NCBI GenBank assembly: GCA_900545955.1
Contig: URAU01000016.1
Span: 1 to 59,632 of the forward strand
Origin: an uncultured Porphyromonadaceae bacterium
GTDB taxonomy: Bacteria; Bacteroidota; Bacteroidia; Bacteroidales; Muribaculaceae
DNA length: 59,632 nucleotides
Direction of reading: 5' to 3'
Position numbers and translations under genes: made by a program. How positions within the stretch are numbered: position 1 is the stretch's first letter; the number at the start of each line of letters is the position of its first letter. A model generated the notes under the pieces. It was given only the letters and a program-made list of their open reading frames with translations, was not told where the DNA came from and did not search any database. Positions 18,011 through 26,474 of this stretch are shown one piece after another.

Positions 18011-18424
18011 TCAACTATAGACGGTAAGGACGATGGAGCGCGAACCGCCATAATCGCGGAATTCGCAAAGATAGATACCCTGCCATGTTCCGAGATTCAA
18101 ACGGCCGTTGGTGATGGGAACCGTCAGCGAAACGCCCATTAATGAAGATTTCGCATGAGCCGGCATATCGTCGGCGCCCTCCATCGTATGGGTGTAATAC
18201 GGCTCGTTCTCCGGCACGATATGGTCGAGAATCCTATCCATATCGGTGCGTACATCCGGATCGGCATTCTCATTGATTGTCAGACCGCAGGAAGTATGCT
18301 TCACGAAAATGTTCAGCAATCCGGATTGGGGAAGCTGACCGGAAAGCCGGCGGAGGATTTCGCCCGTTATAAGATGGCAGCCGCGCCTCATTGGCGGCAT
18401 CCTGAATTCTATCTGCTGTATCAT
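18011..18424 (-). CDS. yjbQ: YjbQ family protein (UPF0047, secondary thiamine-phosphate synthase type)
   Basis: The 137-residue cytosolic protein belongs to the small YjbQ/UPF0047 family, whose members have weak thiamine-phosphate synthase activity; the true role is not settled. Family motifs are all present: FVKHTSCGLTINENADPDVR, then YYTHTMEGADDMPAH, then LGTWQGIYLCEFRD. The conserved His, Thr, Ser and Cys of the first motif are kept. Length is typical. It is on the minus strand, convergent with tRNA-Ser. A TAGCTTTG box on the minus strand (18530-18537) could be the promoter, about 100 bases upstream. Confidence 0.9.
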   Translation of the reverse strand: MIQQIEFRMPPMRRGCHLITGEILRRLSGQLPQSGLLNIFVKHTSCGLTINENADPDVRTDMDRILDHIVPENEPYYTHTMEGADDMPAHAKSSLMGVSLTVPITNGRLNLGTWQGIYLCEFRDYGGSRSIVLTVYS

Positions 18425-18649
18425 CTCGGTTGATTACAATTATTTCTGAGTAATACTGAGGCCTGTCCTTATGTTGCGCCCACATTGTCGGTCTACAGGC
18501 TGAAAATATTCTAAGTTTGAAAATCGCGGCAAAGCTACTTATTATTTCTCACATAACCGGGATTCACGTAATAAAAATATCTGTCTGAAAGCGGCTACCT
18601 ATCAGAGAAAGAACTGCAAAATGTGGCCGGAAGACCGCATTTTGTGTAT

Positions 18650-18679
18650 TGACTTCATTTCCAATTATCTGTAATTTTG
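18650..18679 (+). promoter_or_regulatory. Promoter for the aldo-keto reductase
   Basis: TTG at 18650-18652, a 19-base gap and TAATTTTG at 18672-18679. The ATG at 18695 would leave a leader of under ten bases. Confidence 0.65.
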
Positions 18680-18694
18680 TAAATAAAAATCGAG

Positions 18695-19648
18695 ATGAAA
18701 AAATACCTGTTCTCTCTGGGAGTAATTCTGGCTTCCATATTCCAGGCTTCCGCCTCCGACGCCAATCCGTATGTCGGCACTGCCAACGTTCCTAACGTTC
18801 AGCTCAACAACGGCATCCTTATGCCCCGGTTCGGACTGGGGACTTTTATGCAGCCCAACGACTCGGTATGCTACAACTCTGTCAGCACGGCTTTGAAAGC
18901 CGGCTACCGGCATATCGACACAGCCCACGCTTATGGCGACGAGCGCGGCGTAGGTCTGGCTGTAAAAGAAAGCGGCATTCCGCGTAATGAAATCTGGATT
19001 ACCAGCAAGCTCTGGCCTTCGGAATATGGCGAGGGAAAAACTCTCGCCGCTATCGACAGAATGCTTGAGCGGCTCAATACGGATTATATCGACCTGCTAT
19101 ATGTCCATCAGCCCGTGGGAGATTTCGTGGGTGCATGGAAAGACATGGAAAAGGCTGTGGCTATGGGAAAGGTCCGCGCGCTCGGCATCAGCAATTTCGA
19201 TGCCAACGACGAGGTGTTTCAGAGAATCATGCGGGAATCGACGGTAAAGCCTGCCGTGCTGCAAATCGAATGCCATCCCTACGCCCAGCGCGTGGAAATG
19301 CGGGAGAAGGTCAGACCATACGGCATACATGTTACGTCCTGGTTCCCCCTCGGAGGAGCCATGAGCCAGGGAGCATTGCTCCGCGACCCCGAAATCATGA
19401 AAATAGCTGAAGCGCATGGCAAGACACCCGCACAGATTATCCTGCGATGGCATATCCAGGAAGGCCTGTCGGCCATTCCGGGAGCTACAAATCCCGACTA
19501 CATCAACGAGAACATCGGTATTTTCGATTTCGAGCTTACCGACGGAGAAATGCAGACCATGCGCTCCCTCAACAAGGAGACGCGTTTCTTCAATATGACC
19601 CTCCCTCAGGTGGAGGAAATGGTGAGGAACTATCCCCTCGCCGACTGA
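18695..19648 (+). CDS. Aldo-keto reductase with a signal peptide
   Basis: This is a 317-residue NAD(P)H-dependent reductase fold ((beta/alpha)8 barrel). The catalytic tetrad is intact: Asp and Tyr in HIDTAHAYGDERGVG, Lys in ITSKLWPSE and His in LLYVHQPVG. The coenzyme-binding region near the end (GATNPDYINENIG) is present. Unusually, the N-terminus is a typical signal peptide (MKKYLFSLGVILASIFQASA), which would place a nicotinamide-dependent enzyme in the periplasm. A later methionine would cut into the barrel, so this start is supported. The substrate is unknown. Confidence 0.88.
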   Translation: MKKYLFSLGVILASIFQASASDANPYVGTANVPNVQLNNGILMPRFGLGTFMQPNDSVCYNSVSTALKAGYRHIDTAHAYGDERGVGLAVKESGIPRNEIWITSKLWPSEYGEGKTLAAIDRMLERLNTDYIDLLYVHQPVGDFVGAWKDMEKAVAMGKVRALGISNFDANDEVFQRIMRESTVKPAVLQIECHPYAQRVEMREKVRPYGIHVTSWFPLGGAMSQGALLRDPEIMKIAEAHGKTPAQIILRWHIQEGLSAIPGATNPDYINENIGIFDFELTDGEMQTMRSLNKETRFFNMTLPQVEEMVRNYPLAD

Positions 19649-19707
19649 AAGCAGGGAACGAATCCGATAACCGCGTGTAATCCGCAGAGCCGGCACCATA
19701 CAAACAG

Positions 19708-20763
19708 TTATATTCCGAACAGAAACCTGAGCGGCCCGGAAGGCTGCATGCTGGCGGCCGCATCGCCGGCGTATATCTCCCCGTCGGTCAGGTTGAGTTT
19801 CCTGACAGCGCCGCCGGGGCTGAAGTCAAGCTTCTTGAGATCTATCCAGAAAATGTCCGGGCTCAGAGTCGACTCAAAATAATATACCAGATTCTTCTGG
19901 TCGGCCACCGTGCGCCATCGCGTGGATGCGATATTCGGCTGTGAAGGTATTGAAATCCCGAGCGGCACCGACACATTGCGCATCACGCTGAAAACCCCTG
20001 CCACAGCCTGCCGGTAGTCGGCCGTCTGAGGAAGCGCATTGATGTAGAACGAGGCGCGTACAAAGCGGTCGGACGCACGGTTGGTTCCCGGAAGCATCAC
20101 AAGCCCACCGATCTGATTCCAGTAGTCGTCGAGGGTCTGCTGACGGTCGTACGAAGGAGAATTCGTCATCACCTGGCAGTCGCGCCCATGATGAATCACG
20201 AGGCTACCGTCGATGTATTCGAAAATCGCACTGTTGCCGGTCGAGTCGGAAATGGACAGATGAAGCGTCGATTTAGCCCCATTGGGGAGATCGGGATTAT
20301 CGATGCGAAAGGTCTCATTGCCCAGTTCGGCCACTGCCTCGTCGACGGTAGCGAAATTGTCGAGTACATATTGCGTCCAGATGCTCAGTCCCATAACCGG
20401 CCGCGTATCGCCGGGACGGTGATAATCCGATTCCGCCAGAAACAGCAGATTTGCCACCAGCCCGCGCTCATTAATCCCGTCGCAGACGCCTATATCATAC
20501 CCCGCTGTCACCACGCTGCCATACAATGACTTCCATTTCACGGAATTGTCTGTCAATCCACCGCGGCGTTCAATCCCCCTCGGGAAAAAATATATGTTGG
20601 ACTGAGGATCTTCTTTCCAGTCCATCGTACGTCCGGTTACGACCATCTCGTCCGGTCCGAGATACACCGCACGCGTACAGCCGTCGGCCGTGAACCACAC
20701 GCCGCCACACGCGGCAATACAACAAGCGATTGCAATTCTTCTACTCCATGCTGCCATATTCAT
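19708..20763 (-). CDS. bsh: Choloylglycine hydrolase family enzyme, bile-salt-hydrolase-like
   Basis: This is an N-terminal-nucleophile hydrolase of 351 residues. A signal peptide precedes the catalytic Cys (TADG then Cys29), which must become residue 1 after processing. Relative to that Cys, the conserved Arg and Asp of bile salt hydrolases fall at the expected spacing (VVTGRTMDWKED: Arg45 and Asp48, equal to R18 and D21 in BSH numbering). The NERGLVANLLF and VMTNSPSYD motifs supply the two Asn positions, and a late Arg lies in ISSTRWR-like ASTRWR. The sequence strongly recalls the exported bile salt hydrolases of gut Bacteroides. It should cleave glycine or taurine from bile salts, but penicillin V acylase activity cannot be excluded. 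Confidence 0.85.
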   Translation of the reverse strand: MNMAAWSRRIAIACCIAACGGVWFTADGCTRAVYLGPDEMVVTGRTMDWKEDPQSNIYFFPRGIERRGGLTDNSVKWKSLYGSVVTAGYDIGVCDGINERGLVANLLFLAESDYHRPGDTRPVMGLSIWTQYVLDNFATVDEAVAELGNETFRIDNPDLPNGAKSTLHLSISDSTGNSAIFEYIDGSLVIHHGRDCQVMTNSPSYDRQQTLDDYWNQIGGLVMLPGTNRASDRFVRASFYINALPQTADYRQAVAGVFSVMRNVSVPLGISIPSQPNIASTRWRTVADQKNLVYYFESTLSPDIFWIDLKKLDFSPGGAVRKLNLTDGEIYAGDAAASMQPSGPLRFLFGI

Positions 20764-21096
20764 AATATCGGATTAAAATAACATCAGCTATTCCAAATAA
20801 AATAAGGTGACGATATACATGTTGGCTATCCCCCACAGCCTGATGGCCAATCATTGAGTTAAAATAATAGTCAACAAGTTTATCATAACCAAAGATAATT
20901 ACACAGTAAGGCCGACCAGTTCATGCTCCCGGCCTTAACAACATCAACGTTTCAACAGCGCGGATGTTCAGTTTTCTTTAATTCAACCCTACTCCCGGAC
21001 TGCTCCTTAATATCGACCGTCGGTGCCGGGAATAAACTGAAGTTTAATAAATTTAGAGAAAGGCTTATTCCCATCAGTCCTGATGAACGGGAGTCT
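20764..21096. other. A/T-rich spacer between the hydrolase and the toxin-antitoxin genes
   Basis: About 330 bases with no convincing gene. It holds a hairpin AAGGCCG/CGGCCTT (20908-20936) and a second inverted repeat GGGAATAA/TTATTCCC (21027-21074), either of which could end the minus-strand antitoxin transcript. Base composition is lower in G+C than the flanks. Confidence 0.5.
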
Positions 21097-21366
21097 TTAT
21101 ACACCGGCAACTTGAAGAATCGGAATACCCAGAACATTCTCGATTGATGAAATTGTCTCAATTGTGAAGTTGTGGGTTCCTCTCATCCATTTGCTGATTT
21201 CAGATTCTTTCTTGCCAAGCATATTGGCGAGGTCTTTTTGTTTAAGCCCCTTCTCCTCCAGTATGCTATGAATCCTGTCAACTATAAGGAAAGACAGGTC
21301 AACACGCCGACGGACTTCGGGAGAAACCTTCGCCCGACGAGCCTCTATGATACTACTTCTTTTCAT
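21097..21366 (-). CDS. XRE-type helix-turn-helix antitoxin/regulator
   Basis: The 89-residue DNA-binding protein has a helical N-terminus and a classical Cro/C1-type HTH (LKQKDLANMLGKKESEISKW, then the MRGTHNFTIETISSIENVLG dimer-side helices). It overlaps the upstream gene by 14 bases, so the two are translationally coupled with the probable toxin first, the HigBA order. It would repress its own promoter at 21862-21893 and neutralise the partner. The locus is A/T-rich compared with neighbours, which suggests acquisition. Confidence 0.85.
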   Translation of the reverse strand: MKRSSIIEARRAKVSPEVRRRVDLSFLIVDRIHSILEEKGLKQKDLANMLGKKESEISKWMRGTHNFTIETISSIENVLGIPILQVAGV

Positions 21367-21838
21367 CGCGGGTAAAATTTAGATTTCCTATAATTTCTTT
21401 ATCTACAATATAGAGAGTACCGTTTGTCAGCCGAGATGAAATAAACCGACTTGTATCAACTAACGTCTCCACATATTCTGACAAAGATTCACTTTCCTGC
21501 CATGTGGCGCAGTCCTTTACTCCACCGTTGCCGAAGATAAGAATCTTATCTGAAAGCCGGATGCAGTAAAGGCGCAGATTGCTCGTCTCAATGGGTATCG
21601 CACTGACACCATCACCAAACTTGCCTTCATAGCGGAAATATCTTTCTAAAGCTCCGCTCTCGCCAATTCTGTCCAGCCATGCGACTATGGTGTCAATGTC
21701 TTCATCAAAATCGCAGCCTTCAGGAAACTTTTCAAAGAACCTTTCAAGTTCAGAGAGTTCTTCCTCGCCAAGATGAACGCTGTAAAAATTCACAGCGTCA
21801 TGCTCCTCAATCAGTTCTATGGAATATTTCTGTGTCAT
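21353..21838 (-). CDS. Putative toxin partner of the XRE antitoxin
   Basis: The 161-residue protein is not a family I recognise outright. It has an acidic N-terminal half (MTQKYSIELIEEHDAVNFYS, LEEFFEKFPEG-like). A central stretch LRLYCIRLSDKILIFGNGGV, followed by K and D, recalls the late beta strands of HigB/RelE-fold toxins (hydrophobic strand, then Gly-Gly-x-Lys). The layout supports this: it precedes and overlaps the XRE gene, and a TA-type promoter lies just upstream. The start at 21838 is preferred because an in-frame ATG at 21892 lies upstream of the promoter box. Toxicity is inference. Confidence 0.6.
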   Translation of the reverse strand: MTQKYSIELIEEHDAVNFYSVHLGEEELSELERFFEKFPEGCDFDEDIDTIVAWLDRIGESGALERYFRYEGKFGDGVSAIPIETSNLRLYCIRLSDKILIFGNGGVKDCATWQESESLSEYVETLVDTSRFISSRLTNGTLYIVDKEIIGNLNFTRDEKK

Positions 21839-21861
21839 ACTTAACTTAAAGATTAACTCCG

Positions 21862-21893
21862 CAAAGCTAACAACTCTTTTCCAATACAACAAA
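21862..21893 (-). promoter_or_regulatory. Promoter of the toxin-antitoxin operon
   Basis: On the minus strand, TTTG (21890-21893) is followed after 20 bases by TAGCTTTG (21862-21869), a full-match Bacteroidetes promoter. The ATG is at 21838, giving a leader of about 15-20 bases. Confidence 0.75.
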
Positions 21894-22043
21894 TAAATTC
21901 ACCTTAAAGTTAAGTCAAGAGCGCGTTTGTCTTTATAGGTCAAGCTGAAATCAGGATTGACCCGTAAGTACGGGATGGGGATAAAATAGCGGCTGGCTTT
22001 CAGCGGATGGCTGAAAACCAGTCGGTTTGATGGGATAGTTTAG

Positions 22044-22442
22044 TGGAGATGGAGGGGTTTGAACCCTCGTCCAAACGTGGAACTAATGAGTTTTCTACAT
22101 GCTTATTTTCAGATTGGTTTTCGTGGTGGCACAGGCCTGAAACCGCCAATGCCGACCCTTATCCGCTAAAATCTCGGAAGCTTCGCGCGGCATTCAGCTT
22201 CCTATTCCCGATTTGTCTGCACCGCCGGTTCGGCTCGCCTCGGGAAGAGGGCAGCCGGGCGATGTCTTGTCTCTGCAACTGTTGCGGAGATTAAGCGTGA
22301 TCTACTATGCTTCGATCAGGCAGCAAGAGCGTAGTTGTTTTCGCCATTTAAAATTGCTGATGTCCCAGATTAAAGAGCGTAGGCATCGTTGCTCTGCATG
22401 CTTGCTCACCACCTCTACACGCTGTCAAAACCGGTCATCCCC
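22044..22442 (-). ncRNA. ssrA: Transfer-messenger RNA (tmRNA)
   Basis: tmRNA rescues stalled ribosomes and tags the unfinished protein. The ends form the tRNA-like acceptor stem (GGGGATG at 22436-22442 with CATCTCC at 22045-22051, one G-U pair). The T arm is seen at the 3' end (GAGGGTTCAAACCCCT). The internal reading frame (22316-22348, minus strand) encodes a tag ending NGENNYALAA then TGA, the Bacteroidetes type with the ALAA degron. The mature RNA is about 399 bases. CCA is not encoded (CTA follows the discriminator). The promoter lies 40 bases upstream. Confidence 0.95.
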
Positions 22443-22481
22443 GTGTTGTTGCCAGCCATGCCCTGTGGCAGGTCTGCTCCG

Positions 22482-22512
22482 CAAAGTTACGCACTTTCGG
22501 CGGGTTACGCAA
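22482..22512 (-). promoter_or_regulatory. Promoter of ssrA
   Basis: On the minus strand, TTG (22510-22512), a 20-base gap and TAACTTTG (22482-22489). It implies a short 5' precursor of about 30 bases that is trimmed off. Confidence 0.75.
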
Positions 22513-22607
22513 CGATAAGGGCTAAATCTGTAGTTTTTTAAAGATTTTTTATGAACGAGACCCGAGGAATGGGTGAAAGTATTGGTTAGCGGATGAATTT
22601 TTTGTAC

Positions 22608-22615
22608 TATCTTTG
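22608..22615 (+). promoter_or_regulatory. -7 box very close to the ftsB-like start
   Basis: TATCTTTG (22608-22615) matches TAnnTTTG, with a TTG 23 bases upstream (22582-22584). The start codon is at 22625, so the transcript would be leaderless or nearly so. Confidence 0.6.
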
Positions 22616-22624
22616 CAAATTGCA

Positions 22625-22930
22625 ATGATTAACTCGAAAGTTCAGTCGGTATATTCGTGGACGCGCCGCTATGTGTCGCTCCCGCTGGTTGTGGCGGTGG
22701 TATATGCCGCGTTCGTGCTTTTCTTCAACGAGAATTCCTATTCGCACTCGGCCGAGCTGCAGAATCAGATCGACGAGCTGCGTGCGGAAATCAAGGAGAA
22801 CAACGACACGATGCAGTACTACCTGCGGCTCAACCATAATCTCGACACGGACCCGGCTACGCTGGAGCGCATAGTGCGCGAGCGCTACCATATGCAACGG
22901 CCCAACGAAGATGTCTATCTTGTTGACTGA
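22625..22930 (+). CDS. Septum formation initiator family protein (FtsB/DivIC-like)
   Basis: The 101-residue bitopic membrane protein has a short basic cytosolic N-terminus, one membrane segment (about residues 18-36, LPLVVAVVYAAFVLFF), and then an extracytoplasmic coiled coil (SAELQNQIDELRAEIKENND). It ends with the family-typical region DPATLERIVRERYHM. FtsB/DivIC proteins form a ternary complex with FtsL and FtsQ that activates septal peptidoglycan synthesis. A TTG four codons upstream is in frame, but the ATG fits the family and the promoter position better. Confidence 0.85.
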   Translation: MINSKVQSVYSWTRRYVSLPLVVAVVYAAFVLFFNENSYSHSAELQNQIDELRAEIKENNDTMQYYLRLNHNLDTDPATLERIVRERYHMQRPNEDVYLVD

Positions 22931-22945
22931 ATGCCGAGACTGCGG

Positions 22946-23010
22946 AGGGTGTTGCATCTGGACACACAGACCGTGCGTCCCCCTACGTTTCGGTGATTCC
23001 GCAACACCCT
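22946..23010 (+). other. Intergenic inverted repeat AGGGTGTTGC / GCAACACCCT
   Basis: A perfect 10-bp inverted repeat (22946-22955 with 23001-23010) spans most of the spacer after the FtsB-like gene. The 45-base loop is G+C rich. It could be a terminator without T-run or a leader structure for the next gene at 23040. Confidence 0.5.
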
Positions 23011-23039
23011 AGGGCATAACTGTTTAATTTATAGACTAT

Positions 23040-23480
23040 ATGACTAAAGAACGCAAATATACCCTCGACCAGATGCTCGGCCCGCGGCCGGCTGCCTGGA
23101 AGGTGGTGATGGCGACCGTGGGACTTCTGGCGGTGGCCGTAGCCACGCTCATGCCGATTCTCAACGTGCTGATAACGTATGGCGCAGCCGGAACGTGGTG
23201 GAAATACCTCTTTGCCGCAGGCGCACTCCTGTTTCTTGCCGGCAAGCTTCTTTCACCCTATCGCGGCGAGCATCCGCGCATCCGCAGGCTCTACCGCATA
23301 GAGTCGTGGAGCGCGATTTTCTTCTGCGTGGCGGCGTTTTTCCTTTTCTACAACGGCTCGGTGAGCCGCGACAGCTGGGCCTTCACCCTTGCAGGTGGCG
23401 TCCTGCTGGTGTTCACTACGATTGCTATTCCGCGCACCGTGCGCCGCGAACTCCGTCGCGACGCGGGTGAGACTAAATGA
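23040..23480 (+). CDS. Small membrane protein of unknown function
   Basis: The 146-residue protein has four hydrophobic segments (about residues 20-42, 50-67, 88-105 and 112-128). These are separated by short basic loops, such as SPYRGEHPRIRRLYRIESW between the second and third. Both termini are charged, and by the positive-inside rule they would be cytosolic. I do not recognise a characterised family. It lies directly before dapB, possibly with an ATGA overlap (23477-23480), and after the FtsB-like gene. Confidence 0.7.
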   Translation: MTKERKYTLDQMLGPRPAAWKVVMATVGLLAVAVATLMPILNVLITYGAAGTWWKYLFAAGALLFLAGKLLSPYRGEHPRIRRLYRIESWSAIFFCVAAFFLFYNGSVSRDSWAFTLAGGVLLVFTTIAIPRTVRRELRRDAGETK

Positions 23481-23488
23481 CATTCTAC

Positions 23489-24226
23489 ATGAAGGTAACT
23501 TTGATAGGATATGGCAAGATGGGCCATGCCATCGAGCGGTTTCTGCTCGAGAGGGGCCACGAGGTGGTGTGCACCATCGATGCCGGCGAAGAACACAAAT
23601 TCGATTCCCGGGAATTCGCCACTTCCGATGTAGCGATAGAATTCACGCGGCCTGACGCCGCCGTGGCCAATTACCGACGCGCGTTTGCAGCGGGTGTTCC
23701 GGTGGTTTCAGGCACTACAGGCTGGACGAAAGAGATGGAGACGGTACGCCACCTTATTTCTCAGGAGGGGGCCACGCTGCTGTGGACGTCGAATTTCAGT
23801 ATCGGGGTCAACGTTGCCATGCGCGTAAACAGCTACCTGGCGCAGCTCATGTCGAAATTCCCGCAATACCGGCCCTCGATGAAGGAAATCCACCATATCC
23901 ATAAACTCGACCATCCGTCGGGCACAGCCATCAGTCTGGCCGAAGGGATTACGCATTCGAATCCGAAGTTCACGCAGTGGCAGGAGTCAGAGGCGTTCGC
24001 TCCGGCCGATGCCGAAGGGATCGTGGCCATAGCCCACGAACGCTCGGGCGAGGTGCCTGGCACACACATCGTGCGCTGGACGTCGCCCGTCGACGAAATA
24101 ACCCTTGAGCACCGCGCCTTCTCGCGCGACGGCTTCGCCCTGGGGGCTGTTCTGGCGGCCGAATGGGTGGCGGCCCACCCCGAGCGCTCGGGACTTCTGT
24201 CCATGGCCGATTTCCTCGGTTTCTGA
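23489..24226 (+). CDS. dapB: 4-hydroxy-tetrahydrodipicolinate reductase
   Basis: DapB makes tetrahydrodipicolinate in lysine and meso-diaminopimelate synthesis. The 245-residue product begins with the NAD(P)-binding Rossmann motif (MKVTLIGYGKMGHAIERF), then the short Bacteroidetes form of the family. The substrate-binding segment EIHHIHKLDHPSGTA with its conserved His pair and Lys is intact. The catalytic loop region DEITLEHRAFSRDGFALG closes the protein. The start MKVTLIG at 23489 fits the family best; an ATG at 23477 adds four residues and would overlap the upstream stop. lepB and a WbqC gene follow, a common Bacteroidetes order. Confidence 0.93.
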   Translation: MKVTLIGYGKMGHAIERFLLERGHEVVCTIDAGEEHKFDSREFATSDVAIEFTRPDAAVANYRRAFAAGVPVVSGTTGWTKEMETVRHLISQEGATLLWTSNFSIGVNVAMRVNSYLAQLMSKFPQYRPSMKEIHHIHKLDHPSGTAISLAEGITHSNPKFTQWQESEAFAPADAEGIVAIAHERSGEVPGTHIVRWTSPVDEITLEHRAFSRDGFALGAVLAAEWVAAHPERSGLLSMADFLGF

Positions 24227-24264
24227 CAGCCTCCGAACCATAAATTCACGACTATTCAAAAGCA

Positions 24265-25767
24265 ATGACGCAAAATATAGACAACAGCACAGCAACTCAG
24301 AAAAAGCCTGAATCAAATGCCGCTGCGCGAACGCTGCGCGCACGCTTGGCCACCACTCGCCCCACGCGCTGGACGCGCTTCGCCATCGTGGCGGTGATAT
24401 TCCTCCTGTGGGTGGCCTGGATGGGCAACTGGTGGCTGGCCCTGGGCCTGATTCTGCTGTTCGACATCTACATCACGGGCTACATTCCTTTCACATTCTG
24501 GAAAAAATCCAAGAGCGCGGCCGTAAGGTCGGTCGGCTCGTGGATCGATGCGATTGTCTACGCCCTGGTGCTGGTATATTTCCTTTTCGCCTTCGTAGGG
24601 CAGAACTACCAGATTCCGTCGTCGTCGCTCGAGAAGACGCTTTATACGGGCGACTATCTGTTTGTCAACAAGACCGTCTACGGCCCGCGTGTGCCGATGA
24701 CACCCGTCTATTTCCCGCTGGTACACAACGAACTCCCCTTCGGTCTGGGCAAAAGCTATCTCGACAAGCCCTCGCTTGAATACCACCGCCTGAAAGGGCA
24801 GCGCGACGTGGAGCTGGGCGACATCGTGGTATTCAACTTCCCCGCCGGCGACACGGTGATGACCCGCGTGCAGAATCCTGATTACTATACGCTGGTGGCC
24901 ATGCACGGCCGCGAGCGCCTGCTGGCCGACAAGGCCACGTTCGGCGAGCGCATCTACCGCCCGGTAGACCGCCGCGAGAATTACGTGAAGCGCTGCGTGG
25001 GCCTCCCCGGCCAGCGCATCCGCATCGTCGACGGCGAGATTTATCTCGACGGCGAGAAATTCCCCATGCCGCAATACGCGCAGTTCAACCATTACTATCA
25101 GGCTGAATCCGACGCAGGGCTGACCGACGCTCAGTTTGAGGAGCTCGGCATCCCCAAAGACGACCGCTATACGCTTGAATATACTCCGCTCGACATTCCC
25201 TCGCTGGAACAGCTCGGCTTCAAGGTGAACCACGACGGCTCGGTGCCCCCGATCTATGTATCGCCGCTCACCTCCGAAATGGTCGCAGAAATGGAGGCAT
25301 CTCCGCTCATTCATTTCGTGATGAAGCAGACGGCTGTACCCGAACAGATTGTGCGCCTCTTCCCGCAAGACATCAGTGCCGACTGGACGCGCGCCGACTA
25401 CGGCGGCGCCGACGGCCTGTGGATTCCCAAGAAAGGAACCGCACTGAAAATGACCGAAAAAGCCTGGCAGATCTATGGCCGAGCCATCCGCGTCTACGAG
25501 AACAATCCCACCGCCGAGTGGCGCGACGGAAAGATGTGGATCGACGGAAAGCCCGTGGACTATTATACCTTCCGCATGAACTACTACTTCATGATGGGCG
25601 ACAACCGCGACAACTCGCTCGACTCGCGCTACTGGGGCTTCGTGCCCGAGGACCACGTGGTCGGCACCCCCTGGCGTGTGCTCATATCGTTCGACAAAGA
25701 CAAGGGTCTCTTCGACGGCAAGATACGCTGGAACCGCATCCTCCGCGACGCCAATCCCGACAAATAA
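24265..25767 (+). CDS. lepB: Signal peptidase I
   Basis: LepB removes signal peptides from exported proteins at the inner membrane. The 500-residue form, longer than enteric LepB, is usual for Bacteroidetes, which carry an insert between the catalytic halves. Two or three membrane segments lie in the first 110 residues. The catalytic Ser121 is in QIPSSSLEKTLYTGDYLFV (Leu in place of the usual Met after Ser). The general-base Lys242 is in NYVKRCVGLPGQ. The final box reads MMGDNRDNSLDSRYWGFV. The large middle part (residues 270-430) is poorly conserved. Confidence 0.95.
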   Translation: MTQNIDNSTATQKKPESNAAARTLRARLATTRPTRWTRFAIVAVIFLLWVAWMGNWWLALGLILLFDIYITGYIPFTFWKKSKSAAVRSVGSWIDAIVYALVLVYFLFAFVGQNYQIPSSSLEKTLYTGDYLFVNKTVYGPRVPMTPVYFPLVHNELPFGLGKSYLDKPSLEYHRLKGQRDVELGDIVVFNFPAGDTVMTRVQNPDYYTLVAMHGRERLLADKATFGERIYRPVDRRENYVKRCVGLPGQRIRIVDGEIYLDGEKFPMPQYAQFNHYYQAESDAGLTDAQFEELGIPKDDRYTLEYTPLDIPSLEQLGFKVNHDGSVPPIYVSPLTSEMVAEMEASPLIHFVMKQTAVPEQIVRLFPQDISADWTRADYGGADGLWIPKKGTALKMTEKAWQIYGRAIRVYENNPTAEWRDGKMWIDGKPVDYYTFRMNYYFMMGDNRDNSLDSRYWGFVPEDHVVGTPWRVLISFDKDKGLFDGKIRWNRILRDANPDK

Positions 25768-25780
25768 GCGCTCTACCGAA

Positions 25781-26458
25781 GTGAATCCTCGCGGCTATAC
25801 AAACCTCTTCGGTACGCGCGCGGCTCTTCTTCCGCGCTATTTCGGCAACATAGCCTATTATCTGGCCGTGGCCGCCCACGGCGGCGACGCCTATATGGAC
25901 GGCTCTATACTTTTCGACAAGCGTCAGAAGGTCGTGCACCGCTGCGAGATAGCCGACACGCGCGGACGCGTACAACTCACGGCGCCCGTAGCCAAACCCC
26001 ACGGCATAGCCCGCGCCACCTGGGACGACGTGGCCGTCAGCCCTCACGGACAGTGGTGGCACATCCACCTCACCACGCTTGAGTCGGCCTACGGACGCAC
26101 TCCGTTTTTTGAGTTCTATATCGACCGGCTGCGCCCGTTCTTACAGCCAGACACACATCTGCGCTACCCTTCGATTGCGGTGCTCGACCGCGCCATCGAC
26201 GCCGAACTGCGGCGCATCCTTTTCCTTCCTGAGGCTCCGGAGCCAAAAAACTCAGCCGACTCAGCCGAAGCGGTCGGCATAGAGCATTCCGACACCAGAT
26301 TTACCGACCTGATTGAGCCTTATTGGCAGGTGAGGATGGACAGCCTCGGCTTCCAGCCCAACCTCTCCATTCTCGACCTGATTTTCAACCTCGGCCCCGA
26401 AGCCGCCCTCTACCTCGCGCGCCTCGCCTCAAAGGCCCAAGCCACCCACATCCACTAA
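25781..26458 (+). CDS. WbqC family protein
   Basis: The 225-residue cytosolic protein resembles the WbqC-like family found in polysaccharide loci and next to lepB in many Bacteroidetes. Visible features are the N-terminal LPRYFGNIAYYLAVAAHG segment, the VHRCEIADTRGRVQLTAPV strand pair and a C-terminal FQPNLSILDLIFNLGPEA helix. The role is not established. A GTG at 25781 is the most likely start, because upstream in-frame ATGs lie inside lepB and give a sequence unlike the family. Spacing to lepB is 13 bases. It converges with the GH30 gene. Confidence 0.75.
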   Translation: MNPRGYTNLFGTRAALLPRYFGNIAYYLAVAAHGGDAYMDGSILFDKRQKVVHRCEIADTRGRVQLTAPVAKPHGIARATWDDVAVSPHGQWWHIHLTTLESAYGRTPFFEFYIDRLRPFLQPDTHLRYPSIAVLDRAIDAELRRILFLPEAPEPKNSADSAEAVGIEHSDTRFTDLIEPYWQVRMDSLGFQPNLSILDLIFNLGPEAALYLARLASKAQATHIH

Positions 26459-26474
26459 CTCTTTCCACTGCCAA

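Noticed and set aside
24313..25656. Long minus-strand frame opposite lepB (447 codons)
   Set aside because: It is antisense to a clear signal peptidase gene; the composition (His/Val/Glu-rich) is what complementary GC-rich codons give.
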